Source of the DNA: Cenococcum geophilum 1.58
Taxonomy: Eukaryota > Ascomycota > Dothideomycetes > Gloniales > Gloniaceae
DNA: 64,000 nt
Assembly: GCA_001692895.1 (NCBI GenBank)
Contig: KV748199.1
Location: forward strand, 1,302,001 to 1,366,000
Direction: 5' to 3'
Shown one piece after another: positions 1 through 11,380 of the stretch (positions within the stretch are counted from its first letter, which is position 1; each line of letters begins with the position of its first letter). The notes under the pieces are model-generated. The model was not told where the DNA came from. It ran no database searches and saw nothing but the letters and a program-made list of their open reading frames with translations. The position numbers and the translations under genes are program-made.

Positions 1-700
1 CCGCTTATAGGCCTACCTCTTAAAGCCTCTATAAGACCTTCTTAACGTAAGTTTTATATTCTAACGGGTCGTTTAAGTAGATTAGGATATTGTCCATATA
101 GGCCGTACAGAAATCGTCTAAGTAGTTAAAAAGGACGTTATTAATAAACCTTTAAAAGAATATAGGGCCGTTGCATAGTCTAAAGGGTAGGATATAATAC
201 TTATACAATCCGTACCTTATACAGAAGGTAGTTAACTCCTCTACCTCTTCCTTTAGCTATATACGGTAGAAAGCCTGCCAAACATCTAGCTTGGTAAAGA
301 TTTTCGCTCTTAATAGCCTAGTTAACGTCTCCTCAATTAATGGCAGCAAATAGCGGTCCTTCTTAGTAATTACATTAAGCTTTTAAAAGTTAACGTAAAA
401 TCGCCACCCTCCTTTAGGCTTCTTAGCAAATAGGACCGGAGCTATAAAGGGTACGTTACTTAATACTATAAACCCCTTCTATAAGTACTCCTATAGGTAA
501 ACCTTAATAAGCTCTAGCTGCTCTAGCAATATATTATATAGTAGGCTAGGGGCTAGATTGCGGCTATCGCCTTTAAAAATAATATTATAGTCCACTCCCT
601 CGCGATATAGTAGTAGCGTATCAGATATAGCCTTTAAGAAACTATTAGTATATTCTTAGTAGGGCTATAGCAGCTTTTTATAGACAAGCCAGCAAAGTTC
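1..700 (-). pseudogene. Gypsy reverse transcriptase (degraded)
   Basis: Minus-strand translation gives recognisable Gypsy RT blocks with interspersed stops: FFAKKPKGGWRF (RT block 1) near 390-430, TKKDRYLLPLIEETLTRL near 315-370, FTKLDVWQAF near 255-290 and, near 90-125, the catalytic box in which YLDDILIYS reads as a YMDNILIYL-like sequence with one Asp changed to Asn. The catalytic Asp loss and internal stops mean no active enzyme. Asp to Asn is the G-to-A change expected from RIP on the complementary strand. Confidence 0.85.
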
Positions 701-1763
701 CTCCTCATTATTAGGTAGGGCGTCTTATCCCTTCCTATTCTTTATTAACTGGTCTATCTTATAGAGACTAGTATATCCAATTACTACATCCTTACGCTTC
801 GCTCCTCGTAAGAAGTTCCTCGCCTTAAGTAGCGCAATATCTACTGCCCTAAACTCCCTAGTAGATAAAGGCCTCCTTTTTCTTAGCTTTAACGGTAGAG
901 CTAGCCTAGGGCGGAGCTAGTCTTCCATTTTCCTAATTATATCTTAGGTATCAATCTTCTAAGTATACTTATAGTCGTACAAGGCCTGCTTAGCTTGCTT
1001 TAGCTTAGCCTATCCCTCCAGCTTAATTTTAGTAGAGGACTTCTTCTCTTAGAGTTGGCTAATTACGACTATACGTTTAAGGATACGCTAGGGGGTAGGC
1101 CTAGGCTCTAGGTTTAGTAGTATATCCCTTTAATCTATATCTTTCTAGTAATCCTCATTAATTAGTAGGGGTAGGAGCTCCTTTCTTAGTATAATTACGT
1201 CCTACCTACTATAGTAGTTCCTCTTAGTTCGCTATACTAAGACCCAATATTTACAATTAATAAGGGCCCTAGTCTTCTTGAACCACCTACGGCCAATAAG
1301 AAGATTATAGCGGCTAGTATTATAGAATAGGAACTATATAGGGACTCGTTAGCTATCTATAACTAGGTTAGCCTTAAAGAGCTATCTAATTATATCCGTC
1401 TACTAGTTATTATGGCCAGATACGGCAACTCCTTATCCTTTAATCTTATAGAGCTTTAGTTACAGTCGTTACTTAATAATTAGCAGTAGCTTATAGTATA
1501 TAAAGCCTCTCCGCCCGCCCTAGAGTTAAGTAGACTTATTATATTAAGAGCCACGCTGCCTAGCGCGATCCTATATAAAGTTATAAGGGCTGCGCCTCCT
1601 AAGATCTCCTTTAGCTATACAGGCGCTATATTAATTGCTCCAATCTACTCTAGGTAGGAGACTTCTCCTAAAGCTACTTGTTTTCCAATTCCGATAAGTT
1701 AGTAACTATCTTATACTCTTCACTTTAGTTAATTACTTTAGCTTCCATTTTCTTCGGCGCTAG

Positions 1764-1806
1764 GCAGTTATTAGAATAGTGTCCTTACCTACCACAGTTA
1801 TAGTAA
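1764..1806 (-). pseudogene. Gag CCHC zinc knuckle (degraded)
   Basis: The minus strand reads Y-Y-N-C-G-R-stop-G-H-Y-S-N-N-C, a CX2CX4HX4C nucleocapsid knuckle with its first Cys turned to Tyr and a CAA (Gln) turned into TAA. It marks the end of gag. The gag body lies to the right at roughly 1990-2930, also interrupted by stops. Confidence 0.75.
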
Positions 1807-3298
1807 GTAGCTGGTGCTTTTGCAGCCGGTAATAGGGTTAGCAACTACCTAGAAGGGGGGGGACCCTTAGTCTCTTCAGCGCCCCTTATAGAAGCTCTCT
1901 TAATAGCCTAGGCTACTCTACGGTCGCTTCGTTCCTTACCCGTCTACTTTAGACCTTAGGCGTACTACTAAGCAGTCTTATAGTAGGCGTGGAAGTTATA
2001 GTCTTTATCTACTACCTTAACCTCCATTTAGACGCGTAGGCTGTCATAAAGCTTATTATAAAGCTCTTCTTTCCACTAATCTTATAGCATCCTTAAGATA
2101 TTTGCCAGCCATACAAAGTTAGATTAGAAATCGTTAAAGTCTCCTAGGTACGGCATCTTAAGGCCCTTAAGTTCCTGCTAGGCCTTAATACGGCAATCTA
2201 GGTCCTTAAAGACGTTCTCTAGGAACTCAAGTACTTTTTTACTAGTAGGGTTACGTCCTATATTGCGCTCTACTTCTAGGTAGGGTAAGAGATAGTTATA
2301 AGCTTTGCCTCCTATACGCGTTTTAATATACGCTACCTTTATATCTTCCTCCTAGTCTAGGTTATCTTGGTAAAACCAGTCTATATTAGATCGAAGCTTA
2401 TTTTATACATAGCCGCTCCAGGCCTAATAGGTAGGTTCTTTCCCATCTATAAGTGTGGGCGGATCTAGGAACTTAGCTGTACGGCTTAAGCCTATAGCGC
2501 TGCTCGTCTAAGAGAATAGTGTCCCTTCTTGCGTTATTTATACCAGCGTGCCTTCCTCCTCGTTATCCTGCAGCCCTAGGGCTTATATAGTGACCTTACA
2601 GCCCATCCTAGATATCTTCTAATTGGCCTTACAGAGTTCGTCTATCCTATTATCTAGGCGCTCCGTAAGCTCCGCTATCTTTACTCTAGCCTCCTCTTTC
2701 GCATTAAGAGCCTCGTGGGCATAGTTATTTATAAGACGCTATAGCATAGCAATCTACTGTTCCATCGCCTTCCTTTATATTCCCTAGAGCTTCAGCTCTT
2801 CTATAAGTTCGGTTATAGGAATCGCGGCTAGGCTCTAGGTGGTCGCGGCTATATACTCTCTCTTTATCTCCATCTCAAAGTATATAGGGTTCTCATCGTC
2901 TTCCAATTGCGCCATAAGACGGTTTTATTTGCTCTTTATATCATCTAAAAGCTCTGTCTCGCCATAGTACGGTTAGAGCTCTAGCGGCTCAAGTAACGCG
3001 TCTACAGGTTCCTCGCGACCTGCCAGCGCTGGGTCAATAGCTATCTCTAGTACACTAGGCCTCAATGCGCTCTTTCTTACTATAGTGTCTCTCTTTACTT
3101 CCTCAGGCAAGTCCTCCTGCTACTAAGATTGTACTCCAGGTGATCCTTCTAATCTAATTACCGCAGTCTCTTCTTTTAGCTGCTTAATCCGCTGTCGCAA
3201 TTACCTACCTCAAGCAGGGCTTAGAGGGTTGGTTGGTCTATAGTTGTAGTGGTAGAACAGCTCTATCTGGCTACGCGTTTAACCGTTAGACCTAGTAT

Positions 3299-3542
3299 TG
3301 TGTCGCCTCTACAGGCCAATTAAGGGTAGACCTTAGTCTAATATTACGGCTAGCTTCCCGTGGGAGCGATCTGATAGATTAAGCAACAATAAGGGGCTAT
3401 ATTATAAATAGACTAAGGTAAGGGCTCAGAGAAGGGGGCGCGGTAGACAACTATATACATGTTCGGTTGTCGGGGCAACGTTGGGGCAACGTTAATCCGT
3501 GACCAACGACGCCTCGATTGTAGCTATATAGACGAACCGTCA
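3299..3542 (-). repeat. Probable 5' LTR of the first Gypsy element
   Basis: About 244 bp between the gag leader and the AT-rich repeat. On the minus strand it starts TGACGG at 3542, and a possible end ...GACACA lies at 3299, giving the usual TG...CA termini. It contains the tandem GGGGCAACGTT GGGGCAACGTT at about 3472-3493. The partner LTR is outside the window, so the left boundary is a guess. Confidence 0.4.
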
Positions 3543-3826
3543 TATTATTCTTATTTCTACTTTATATAAATATATATAAAAATATTAATAGCGTTTGTAA
3601 TAGTATTTATAATAAGTCTATTAATAGTCCTAATAGTAAGGTCTTTTATATATAACGTTTTTATATAATATATTCTATAATATAAAGTACTTTTTATAAT
3701 AATAAAAGTAAAATTAAAAGTTATAGCTATAGTTAAAGTAGTAAAGTTAGTAAATTAAAAAAAGAATTAATATAGTATATAAAGAATAAAAATAGTAATA
3801 GTAATAGTATTAAAAGTAGAAATAAA
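3543..3826. repeat. AT-rich dispersed repeat, copy 1
   Basis: This stretch aligns with 63596-63935 in the same orientation: both begin CTTATTTCTACTTTATATA, share AATATTAATAGCGTTT and AAAGTTATAGCTATAG, and run into GTAATAGTAATAG. Copy 2 has roughly 60 extra bases in its middle. The ends of copy 1 are loosely inverted (TATTTCTACTTTATA near 3549 against TATTTCTACTTTTAA on the other strand near 3820), which would fit a small TIR element. No coding capacity. Confidence 0.7.
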
Positions 3827-3849
3827 TATAAAGATAAAAATAAGAACAG

Positions 3850-5396
3850 TTATTTCACGCTGGGTGGAATTGCATTAGGAAATGGAGGCTTCCTTTTCGG
3901 GCCGCCTAAGGCCCCGTTCGTACTAGCTCCGCCAAGACCTCCCTTCGACCACCACCATAAAAGACTCGTCCTCTTCCCACTTCTGCTGCATTTAACCTCT
4001 ATTCTTTCCCTCCCATCCCCTTCCCTTGTCCCAACGCTAGTGTTACATCCTGCAAGCCGGTGAGCCATTTTCCATTCCATTCGTTTCCTTGACAGCCTCT
4101 CGCGACGAGCTTGTGCCGTGTCTCGCACTGACCGACTGCCACTTTGGAACTCGATTCCGGTTCGCACTCATGCTTTCCAGCCCTTCTCCTATCGCCGCCA
4201 TCATGCCCCCTCCTTCTCCGTGTATTTCTCTCTGTTCTTCGTCTCCTGCTCCTTAGCACCAAGCGCTCCTCTGTCGATTTCCTGCAATGCATTTGTCTTC
4301 TTTGCCCACGAAATCGGGGCGTTTAGCACTGTTTCCTGCCACCCAGACGCTCTTCCTGAGTCGCCCCTCGCTTTCGCTGTCTCGTCCCTCCGGCTGCATG
4401 GTTTTCAATCGCCACGCTCCGCTGAAGCTCCCGGCTCTGGCTCCCGATACGGAATGCAATGTTCCCACGCTAGTCACTGCATGATTTTAGGCCCCTAGTA
4501 TCACACCTCGTCTACTTCGGCGACTTGTGGACCTGCCGTGCCCTGCCGCTGGCTGCCTTTCCACGTCATGTCATGGTGTGTCTCAGCTGGTACGGGCTCG
4601 AGCCACGGCGGCACTTGCTCTGAGTCGACGTGAGCAAGGGCAAGGGAGCATCGGCCCCAGCTCGATGTGATACCGGGAGAACAATGCAATGCTGCATTGA
4701 CCTCAAGACTTGATAGTCGGCCTCCCCGAACGCCTAGGACCGCTGATCCAAGTGGTGTCGCATGATACGATGCTTCGGATGCAGATCGGGCAATGGATAG
4801 GGTGCTGGACCTTGAATTCCAATAACGGCACTATACTCGCCTGCACGGTCGTATCCTTTGACCGCTTGCCCGTACCAATGATCACGGCATATGGGAGGTC
4901 TATTGGCGGAACTGCAACCCTCACGGAGGCTCAGCTTATCGAATGCCTCATCCCCTCCCTGAACAGCCTCTGGCTGGTACACTAACACCGGACGCCAACC
5001 CCGTGAAATCCAATATCCTAGCCTGCCAGCCTGGGTATGCGTCAGCCGACATCATGTGGATCCATCGTCCCATCGTCACGTCGGCGCTGCAACCTGTTTC
5101 AATCTGCACATCGGCGATCGCCTTTTCCGAGCTGCCATACGTGTGTCCTGTATAGTGCTGTCTAGTACCCTTGGGCATGACACTGGCTGGACTGCAGCTA
5201 TGCCGTGTCGTAGCTCGGCTGACCGCCGCTCTCCTTCTCGATGCTGTCCACACGTCACCATCAATGGGGCTCTCTTTGATTGGCTTCGAGCCCTTCTGCC
5301 GTATCCCGTCGGAACGGTAGACCTCTCCTCCAGGGATCGGGGTGGCTATTTCTGATGCCATCCTAAGCATGCACCAACTGCCACCTGACACTTGAT
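3850..5396. other. Unmutated intergenic stretch, no gene recognised
   Basis: Base composition jumps from very AT-rich to about half GC at about 3850. Several overlapping open frames of 60-150 codons occur on both strands, but none has a recognisable domain, a plausible exon chain or a clear frame preference. It may hold promoter or untranslated sequence for genes to the right, or an unrecognised lineage-specific gene. Confidence 0.5.
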
Positions 5397-5846
5397 ATGC
5401 GCGTTGCACTGAATCGTCTCACCGTTTGTTTGCGATCGCATACAGATACGTATGCAGTGGCTGCTCTGGACGAATCATTTGAAGAGGAAGTCACGTCGAT
5501 TGGTGGAAATTTCGGTCGAAGGGGCTCGGGGCTGGGTGTAGTGCGGGCGGAGTATGGTTGCATTGCGTTCCGGAGATGGTCATGCGGTGAGCGTCAGGCC
5601 TTTTTGACTCGTATCAAGTTTATGCGAACTCGGAAGTCGGTGCTCATGGTTTTAGTTAGGCCGAGAGGAAAGGGGCTTGCTGATGCCGATGTAAGAGGGT
5701 TCATTGTGGTGGGGTTTTTCCTAGAGGTACTTAAAGAGCCTGCTTTGCCCCCAGTTTCTAAACGGTATCAAAGTACAAGCCAGAATGTCAGCTTTTCCTT
5801 AGACTTCCTCTTTTCCATTGGGACCGTTACGGACCAATCCGCTTGA
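5397..5846 (+). CDS. Hypothetical ORF, 149 aa, weakly supported
   Basis: An ATG-started frame of 149 codons ends just upstream of the SANT/Myb-like gene. I recognise no family. It contains a hydrophobic stretch near residues 100-112 (DVRGFIVVGFFLEVL) and a basic middle part. No introns, paralogues or conserved motifs support it, so it may be chance coding potential in a GC-balanced promoter region. Confidence 0.2.
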   Translation: MRVALNRLTVCLRSHTDTYAVAALDESFEEEVTSIGGNFGRRGSGLGVVRAEYGCIAFRRWSCGERQAFLTRIKFMRTRKSVLMVLVRPRGKGLADADVRGFIVVGFFLEVLKEPALPPVSKRYQSTSQNVSFSLDFLFSIGTVTDQSA

Positions 5847-5976
5847 TAGCATTGCCTTCTACACTGGCCCTCCTCCTGATCGGAGGCGCTCTTTATACCG
5901 CACTCTGTCCAAGTCCCTAACTGCTTGTGGACGTGACGACTTGGCCTTAAGTAACAACGTTGCTAAACCGAAAAGA

Positions 5977-7966
5977 ATGAGCGCCCAGTATCGGCTTAAG
6001 ACATCCAGCTCGCAGCGAAAGGAGGATTTTGGTCCCTTATATGCTGGTACGTTGCTGCAGATAGGCGTAGAGACTATCACTTCTCGCTAATATAACCACG
6101 CCACATTTAGAGAGCAGCACAGACTTAGAACCCGGCGGACAGAATACGGGCCAGTACTGGACGGATGGTAATCGAGACGAGGACGGGCCTACTCCTAGTA
6201 GCAGTATAGGTAAGTCTTATGTGCAGTTTAATCGGAAGGAAGGTGTTACAACGATGGACACTAACTGATCTCTAATTCAGCGGCGGACCACGCACTAATT
6301 ACCGAAGAACTAGAAAAGCGCGAAACTGCCTCGGATGCCAATGGCGGAAACGACTTCTCCTTATTACAAGACACCGTAACCCGCCCACTTGCGGTTGCTA
6401 GTACACATCGCACTGCATCGGACTCTGCGAGGGATTCTGCAGCGAAGGGGCTAACGAATCCGACAAATACAGAGCCTGAGCTGAGCTTTTACTCGGATAC
6501 CGCCGCCGAGCTAGATGGCTGGACTATGGAAGAAGCGGACGTGCTGAGCGATGGTACGTGAGACTATTCCTACACCACTCCCCTTAATATGGCTTTGTCT
6601 AATGGTTGTGTAGGTCAATTCGTCACCCCCGAACTGACCGAGTTGATGATGATGGAGGTAGATAGTCTTGGATCTGCTAGCCTTGACAACCCAGTCGATA
6701 CCGAACTCTCTACTGACCCTCATAATGAGTCTGAGGAGACCAGGGACGAGGGTCATGTCCAGGCAGTTCTCGATCCCATTGCTGATCCTGGGACGATTGC
6801 TGATCCTGTGACGGATGCCCAGGGCAACGAGCCGATCCGTTGTCATGATGCGAGTAAGGCCGATGCAATTCATCCGTTATCCGCTGCAACTCCACGACCA
6901 TCTCACCATCATCTCCTTCTAAGCCCGGAGGATTCGGAATCCGATTCGGCCGTCTCAGTAGATGGATACGATGGGCCAAAGTCTAAGACAGGAGAGCTTT
7001 TACACTTTTCGGCATCCTCGGCGGCCGCGGCCGCGCCCTCGCCCTCCTCCTCTTTATCGCAGCCGTTGCTTATAGGGCGAGCCAAGGCAAAGCCTAGTAG
7101 GAAACGAAAGGCTTCCCTACCGCATCACGTCAACGGCCCTCTTGGGAAACGCGCGTGTCAGCGTTTTCGCAGAAGGATGGCGTACGGGATCTGACAACAA
7201 GACCGCCTCCGCTGGGCCTTACTCCGACCGGGCCTCGCTGTCGCCGCCGCCAACCCAGAGAGTGAAGGAGCGGACGGAGTTGGGTAACCATAATAAATTA
7301 CCCTTAAAGATTCAGGAACCGTCCATGACTATTACAGACATTGTCTTCCACCCCGTTGCATCGTCGCCAGAGCTGGGCTTCCTGACTGCGATTATACGCA
7401 ATGCTCCGAGCGTGTTCGCAACCGGTGGAAGAGAATTGCTAAATGCCTTGGAAGGAAGCGTACTGGACGATGGGCAGAAACTGGAGAACATGTCCATCCA
7501 GCCACTCGCCTTAAGTATAGCGCTTCTAACGGCATCTATTTGCAATACCAATCTCGTTGCGACCTCATTTCACACCCGCCGTCCGACCTTGCAGACGAAA
7601 CCTGCAAGGAACAAGACCGAGACAGCGATATTGGCTGTGGAGCGCCAGCCGCGGAGGAAGCCCCACGCTGTTGGCCATTGCGAAGATGAGACATCTAGCG
7701 AAGACGACAGCCCCAGCGATCTCGACGGACATTCGAGCGAGGATTCAAATTCCACAAGTGATGACAATAGCGCTGCTGCTGGACATGGTGCTGAGCCTTT
7801 ACGCCTAGCGAAAAGGCTTCCCTGGACGCGGGCAGAGGATGACAACTTACGCCGCTGGAGGGAAGGCAGTAAAGACTGGAATTGGATCTTCAGCCAGTTC
7901 CCGAATAGGACTCCGGGCGCTGTTCGTACGCGCTGGCACACGAGGTTTCAGCAGAAGGGAACATGA
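5977..7966 (+). CDS. SANT/Myb-like DNA-binding domain protein, five exons
   Basis: Proposed exons are 5977-6046, 6111-6209, 6281-6553, 6614-7181 and 7261-7966, giving 571 aa. Introns 1-3 have good signals (GTACGT...CATTTAG; GTAAGT...CTAAC...TTCAG; GTACGT...TGTAG) and keep one frame in the same phase. The last junction is uncertain: it needs a GTACGG donor and an unusual GAG acceptor, or else a frameshift near 7080-7260. The N-terminal half is acidic and Ser/Thr-rich; a basic stretch (KPSRKRKAS) near 7095 could be a nuclear signal. The C-terminus (last about 47 residues) is a SANT/Myb-like helix-turn-helix: PWTRAEDDNLRRW, then DWNWIFSQFP and RTPGAVRTRWHTRF, with the regularly spaced tryptophans of the fold. 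In this fungal group such proteins are putative nuclear DNA-binding factors; the target is unknown. A truncated paralogue follows at 8181-8891. Confidence 0.65.
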
Positions 7967-8180
7967 ACGATGGATAAGTCGGAAAGGGAGACGGCGACCC
8001 GCTAGCCCGTGGCCTGCGCGACAACAGCGAGAAGGGAGAGGAGGAACGGCAAAAACGGCGGAGACAGCGGGGGGAATGACCCACAAACCGGAGGACGACA
8101 ACGCTCCGCAGCGTCGAGTTGGCAACCATCCTCGCCGCGTGCCAATAGAGCAGATCCGAAGCCTGAATGCGCACTCGTAG

Positions 8181-8891
8181 TGGGCACATCCCAGATCCGT
8201 CGCTGGGGCTCTAGAATCCACGCCGGTCCAGACCGCAATCGCCTCAGCCAAAAGCCGCGGAGTAGGAGTCGACCGCAATGGCGTTGGTGGATCGTCTCCA
8301 GATGCCGAGTATAGGGTGATAGAGATTACTATTTGCCCTGTCTCGATGAGAGTGTCATCCCTGTCCGCTACCATCCAGACTACAGGCGACGCGGCAGCGT
8401 TCTCTCACAGCGAACCGGCCACGCTTTTGAGCGAGGTGCTTGGTCCAGTAGGGAAGATTGAGGGTGTTACTCTCAAGCCAATGTCGTCGTCGGGCTTGCG
8501 GATGATGACTGGGTTTCGCCGCATGGACGTTTGCGATACACCATGCCTCGTAGCCAGCAGCGAAACCAGGCCCGCACCGGCCGACGATATGTGCTACACC
8601 GGCAGCCTAGAACAGAGGGCGCTGTGTAGTTCGGCTGCTAATGCGAAGGCCAGCGAGACCACGGTGGAGGAGGAAGTAGAGCAGGAGGAGAGCGTTAGCG
8701 ATGGTGGTTTTGGTGCGAGCGACGATGGCGATGGTGCTGGACACGCTGTGCATCGTGGGACCCGACGCTTCTTGAGAGCTCGAACCCGTCGTCCATGGAA
8801 AGAGTTGGACGAGCAGCGGTTGCTGGCGTGGAAGAGGGAGAACAAGTCGTGGGGATGGATCTTTCGCGATATACTCTTAGGGAAAAACTGA
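8181..8891 (+). pseudogene. Truncated paralogue of the SANT/Myb-like gene
   Basis: An open frame runs from a stop at 8178-8180 to TGA at 8889-8891. Its first ATG is at 8346 (181 aa). It repeats the architecture of the gene upstream: a segment starting VIEITICPV resembles ITDIVFHPV of that protein, then an acidic stretch (VEEEVEQEESVSDGG) and a SANT-like end, RRPWKELDEQRLLAWKRE followed by SWGWIF. The frame then ends in RDILLGKN, so the third (recognition) helix FPNRTPGAV...RW is missing. The same frame is open upstream of the TAG at 8178-8180, so a lost exon or stop mutation is possible. Either a decayed tandem duplicate or a short protein lacking DNA-contacting helix 3. Confidence 0.55.
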
Positions 8892-9148
8892 CCTCACCAA
8901 ATTCCATTTCCGCTTTTGAACCTGAGCGTACAGGGGCTTAAATTGAGCAGTGACTAAGTGACCTGAGCTTGTGGCTGTGCAATCCTGAGCAGGTGTTGGC
9001 CGCCTGAGCAAGCCTGAGTAAGCCAAGTATTGGTCCGAACCTGGGACAACTGACGTCCCAGATTCGGGCCACTCCCCTGTTTAGTGGCCTAGTTCTTAAA
9101 CATATGGCCCAGTATCTGGCACCAAGTGGCCCAGATTTAGGGCCCTAA
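8892..9148. other. Intergenic, short inverted motifs only
   Basis: No gene seen. The stretch has small repeated words (CCTGAGCAAGCCTGAGTAAGCC; GTGGCCTAG / TATGGCCCAG / AGTGGCCCAG) and the short inverted pair GGGACAACTGACGTCCC. Possibly 3' untranslated sequence of the truncated SANT gene. Confidence 0.4.
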
Positions 9149-9559
9149 GCTCGTCAAAACTTTCCTTCAAAAAGTGCCGGCAAAGGAGGCATACTGAAGC
9201 TCTACTACGTCTACGTAGCGTGGCGCGTGGTCGGCTCGGGAAAGGCCTTTGGCTCCGGTTTCGCCAGCTTCAAGGCCAACGCTGTTACAATATTTGGATG
9301 GGTCGAGCAGTGGACCGCCATCATCGGCGCTATTCTTCCCTCCCTATCCGCCATGCTGCTGGCGTGGGCTCGGGGGGTTGGTGCGCTCAATGACAACTTC
9401 GCGGGAACCACTAGGACTAACAAATTACGTGAGGACAGGCCAGAAGATATGAGATTGCCCGCAAACTGTACGCAGCTCAAAGAGGTGGATTTGGGAGATG
9501 ACATGAATCAAACACTACACAGTGATGCCAAGTCCGCCGCAGACTCGTCGAAAGTATGA
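9149..9559 (+). pseudogene. Fragment of a fungal integral membrane protein (rhodopsin-domain-like?)
   Basis: A frame open from 9149 to TGA at 9557 encodes one clear membrane segment, EQWTAIIGAILPSLSAMLLAW, followed by a polar tail (DDMNQTLHSDAKSAADSSKV). The pattern, a Trp/Glu before an AIIGA-x-LP helix and then a charged tail, resembles the last membrane helix of fungal rhodopsin-domain (Pth11-like) integral membrane proteins. No upstream exons with the other six helices are visible between 8892 and 9149, so this is probably a remnant. The family call is from memory of the pattern and is tentative. Confidence 0.3.
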
Positions 9560-9575
9560 TTAGAGGAGAATATTA

Positions 9576-11380
9576 TCAGGCATCTCCAGGAGGTTGTGGC
9601 CTTCGCCTCCCCATGCTTCGCTTTTGCATCCAATACTGTCGAAATATCCACCATCCAATCACAACGGCAAGGGTCGATGAAACTGAGAGTGCGAGGAACG
9701 ACCAAGAACTGATACGAATCCGGACTTTATCAACCTCCTCGACCTTGAAGAATGGAGTTTGGACAAACGCTGACAGACTGGCGATCGGGACCAGCAACAG
9801 TCCGATTCCTGCAATGACATGCATAGAGTAACTCTCCATTTGCATCACCTGGCTGTCTCGCTGGCTGACGAGGTTGAACGTCTGCTACTGTCATCTTCCG
9901 TTCTTTGGGCTAATGGAATCAGCTTACCAAATGGATCAAGTTGTGGGTTCGTTTTTGTAGAGTATCGATCTGGACTTGAGAAGACTCTATGACCGTGAGA
10001 CGGTATTCGAGGCTATTTTGTACAGACATGACGATATCACACTGGCAGGATATGAGATGCTTTTGGTGGAAACGTGTCGCCGAGCTGGCTATTTTGTGCA
10101 GTGACTTCAGGCTTTGCTCAAGGTAAATGGCGTCTTTAGCCATGTTGTGAAGTACGGGAAAGTTGGCGTGATCCAAGGCATATTTCGGCGTCGGGGTTGC
10201 CTGAATAATAGACTTGTAACCACCCATTAGCCGCGAACGAATAGTTCTGATAGCCAGCTTACATTCTCAATATCCCTAAACTCATTCCGCAAAAGCTTCA
10301 TATGAACGGTAACAAGCTGATAGAGCTCATCGATCAAAATATCAATAAGAACATAGGGATCGTGTAAGATATCGTGTACGTTGCCTTTCTTAAGCAGGTT
10401 CTGAAGACGATCTCGGATGTCCTGAGTGCTTCCGAAACACACGAACGTGACGCAACGTTTCCAATTCGAGGGCGGGCTCCTAAGGGTTGTACCAGCCTGG
10501 CTTTTAGACGAAGAGATACATGCTGAAGAATTTGGTCCAGAAATCGAAACTGGAGATTCCACTAAACCTCGATTAGAGGTGGTGGCATCCAAGGTGCTAC
10601 TATGGGCATCGAGGTCAATTTTCAAATAACACCCAAAGCGGTCCCATAGAGCAGGAGGTTTGGAATTGAGAGTTCCAGCGGGATCGACTACCCTCAATCT
10701 ATTGTATTCGTCGATATTAGGATGTCGGGATAGAAAATGAAACCAGGTGTCTGAACAAGATCAATACCTATCACGAAAACGGATTCCACAACTTAGTACT
10801 GTGAAGAGCGCCGGAGCGCAGTGATCCTCCAAATGAATGGCTAACAGATTGGAATCTCTCCGACAGGAATGCAGTTGGTACATCTAAGAGTTTGAATAGT
10901 TGTGTAAATTCGTCAGCCGTGCGAGGTTCGGGTAAGTCTAACGGACTTAATCTATAATGTGTCAGTGAAGGAAAGTTTTTCAAATTCCTGGATGCGGATT
11001 TGAATTTTACACGATTCTTAAATCAGGAACAGATTTTGCACTTAATAGTTGAATTGCGGACACGCTATTTTGATGGCCAACGAAAATCGTCTCTGCTGAT
11101 ATATGATTGAAAGGTTTGCCTGTTCCGTGTCAAGCCATTGTAGAGATATATTGCCAGAAGGCTGCAACTTACCGACCTCCCAGTCTAGAACAATGAGACT
11201 GAACTCTCCCCAAGAATACCGACCCCCTACAGCCAGCTTTTCCCACCGCTGTATCCATACGTCATCCTCACTGAGGGAACTCATGAGAGCAAAGTTCGGA
11301 ATCAGGCTTATTCGAAAGAACGGCCAATCTGACAATCCGTCCCCTTGTGGAAACTCGAAGTTCAGAAAAGTGTGGCCCAT
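9576..11380 (-). CDS. CorA-like membrane protein (fungal family), five exons
   Basis: Minus-strand exons 11380-11064, 10987-10800, 10750-10263, 10200-9928 and 9881-9576 join in frame to 523 aa. Introns: 10988-11063 (weak GTGTCC donor), 10751-10799, 10201-10262 (GTAAGC...CTAAT...TTCAG) and 9882-9927. The middle has the signatures of the fungal CorA-like family: SERFQSVSHSFG, TWFHFLSRHPN, WKRCVTFVCFG, LHDPYVLIDILIDELY. The C-terminal third has the long amphipathic helix LEYRLTVIESSQVQIDTLQK, then FNLVSQRDS and two membrane segments (IAGIGLLLVPIASLSAF and FLALSVSSTLAVVIGWWIF). The classical GMN selectivity motif of Mg2+ channels is not present, so transport is inferred from fold only. First exon and start ATG (11378-11380) are the least certain part. 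Confidence 0.7.

Larger units (their letters stand above)
1..3542 (-). mobile_element. RIP-degraded Ty3/Gypsy retrotransposon, cut by window start
   Basis: Read on the minus strand from 3542 downwards, the order is probable 5' LTR, gag, CCHC zinc knuckle, protease region and reverse transcriptase, so the 3' half of pol lies outside the window. Many glutamine and tryptophan codons have become stops and the sequence is rich in TA, as expected of RIP. Only one LTR is in view, so age and target duplication cannot be judged. Confidence 0.85.

Noticed and set aside
3235-3292. tRNA-like stretch: GGTCTA...TAGACC ends with a D-arm-like TGTAGTGGTAGAAC
   Set aside because: Only 58 nt, no T-arm or B-box (GGTTCGA-like) and no credible anticodon stem; it lies in the leader of the first Gypsy element and is probably chance or primer-site-related.
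3850-5200. Several 60-150 codon frames on both strands
   Set aside because: They overlap each other, show no domains and have low-complexity or mixed composition; none could be linked into an exon chain.
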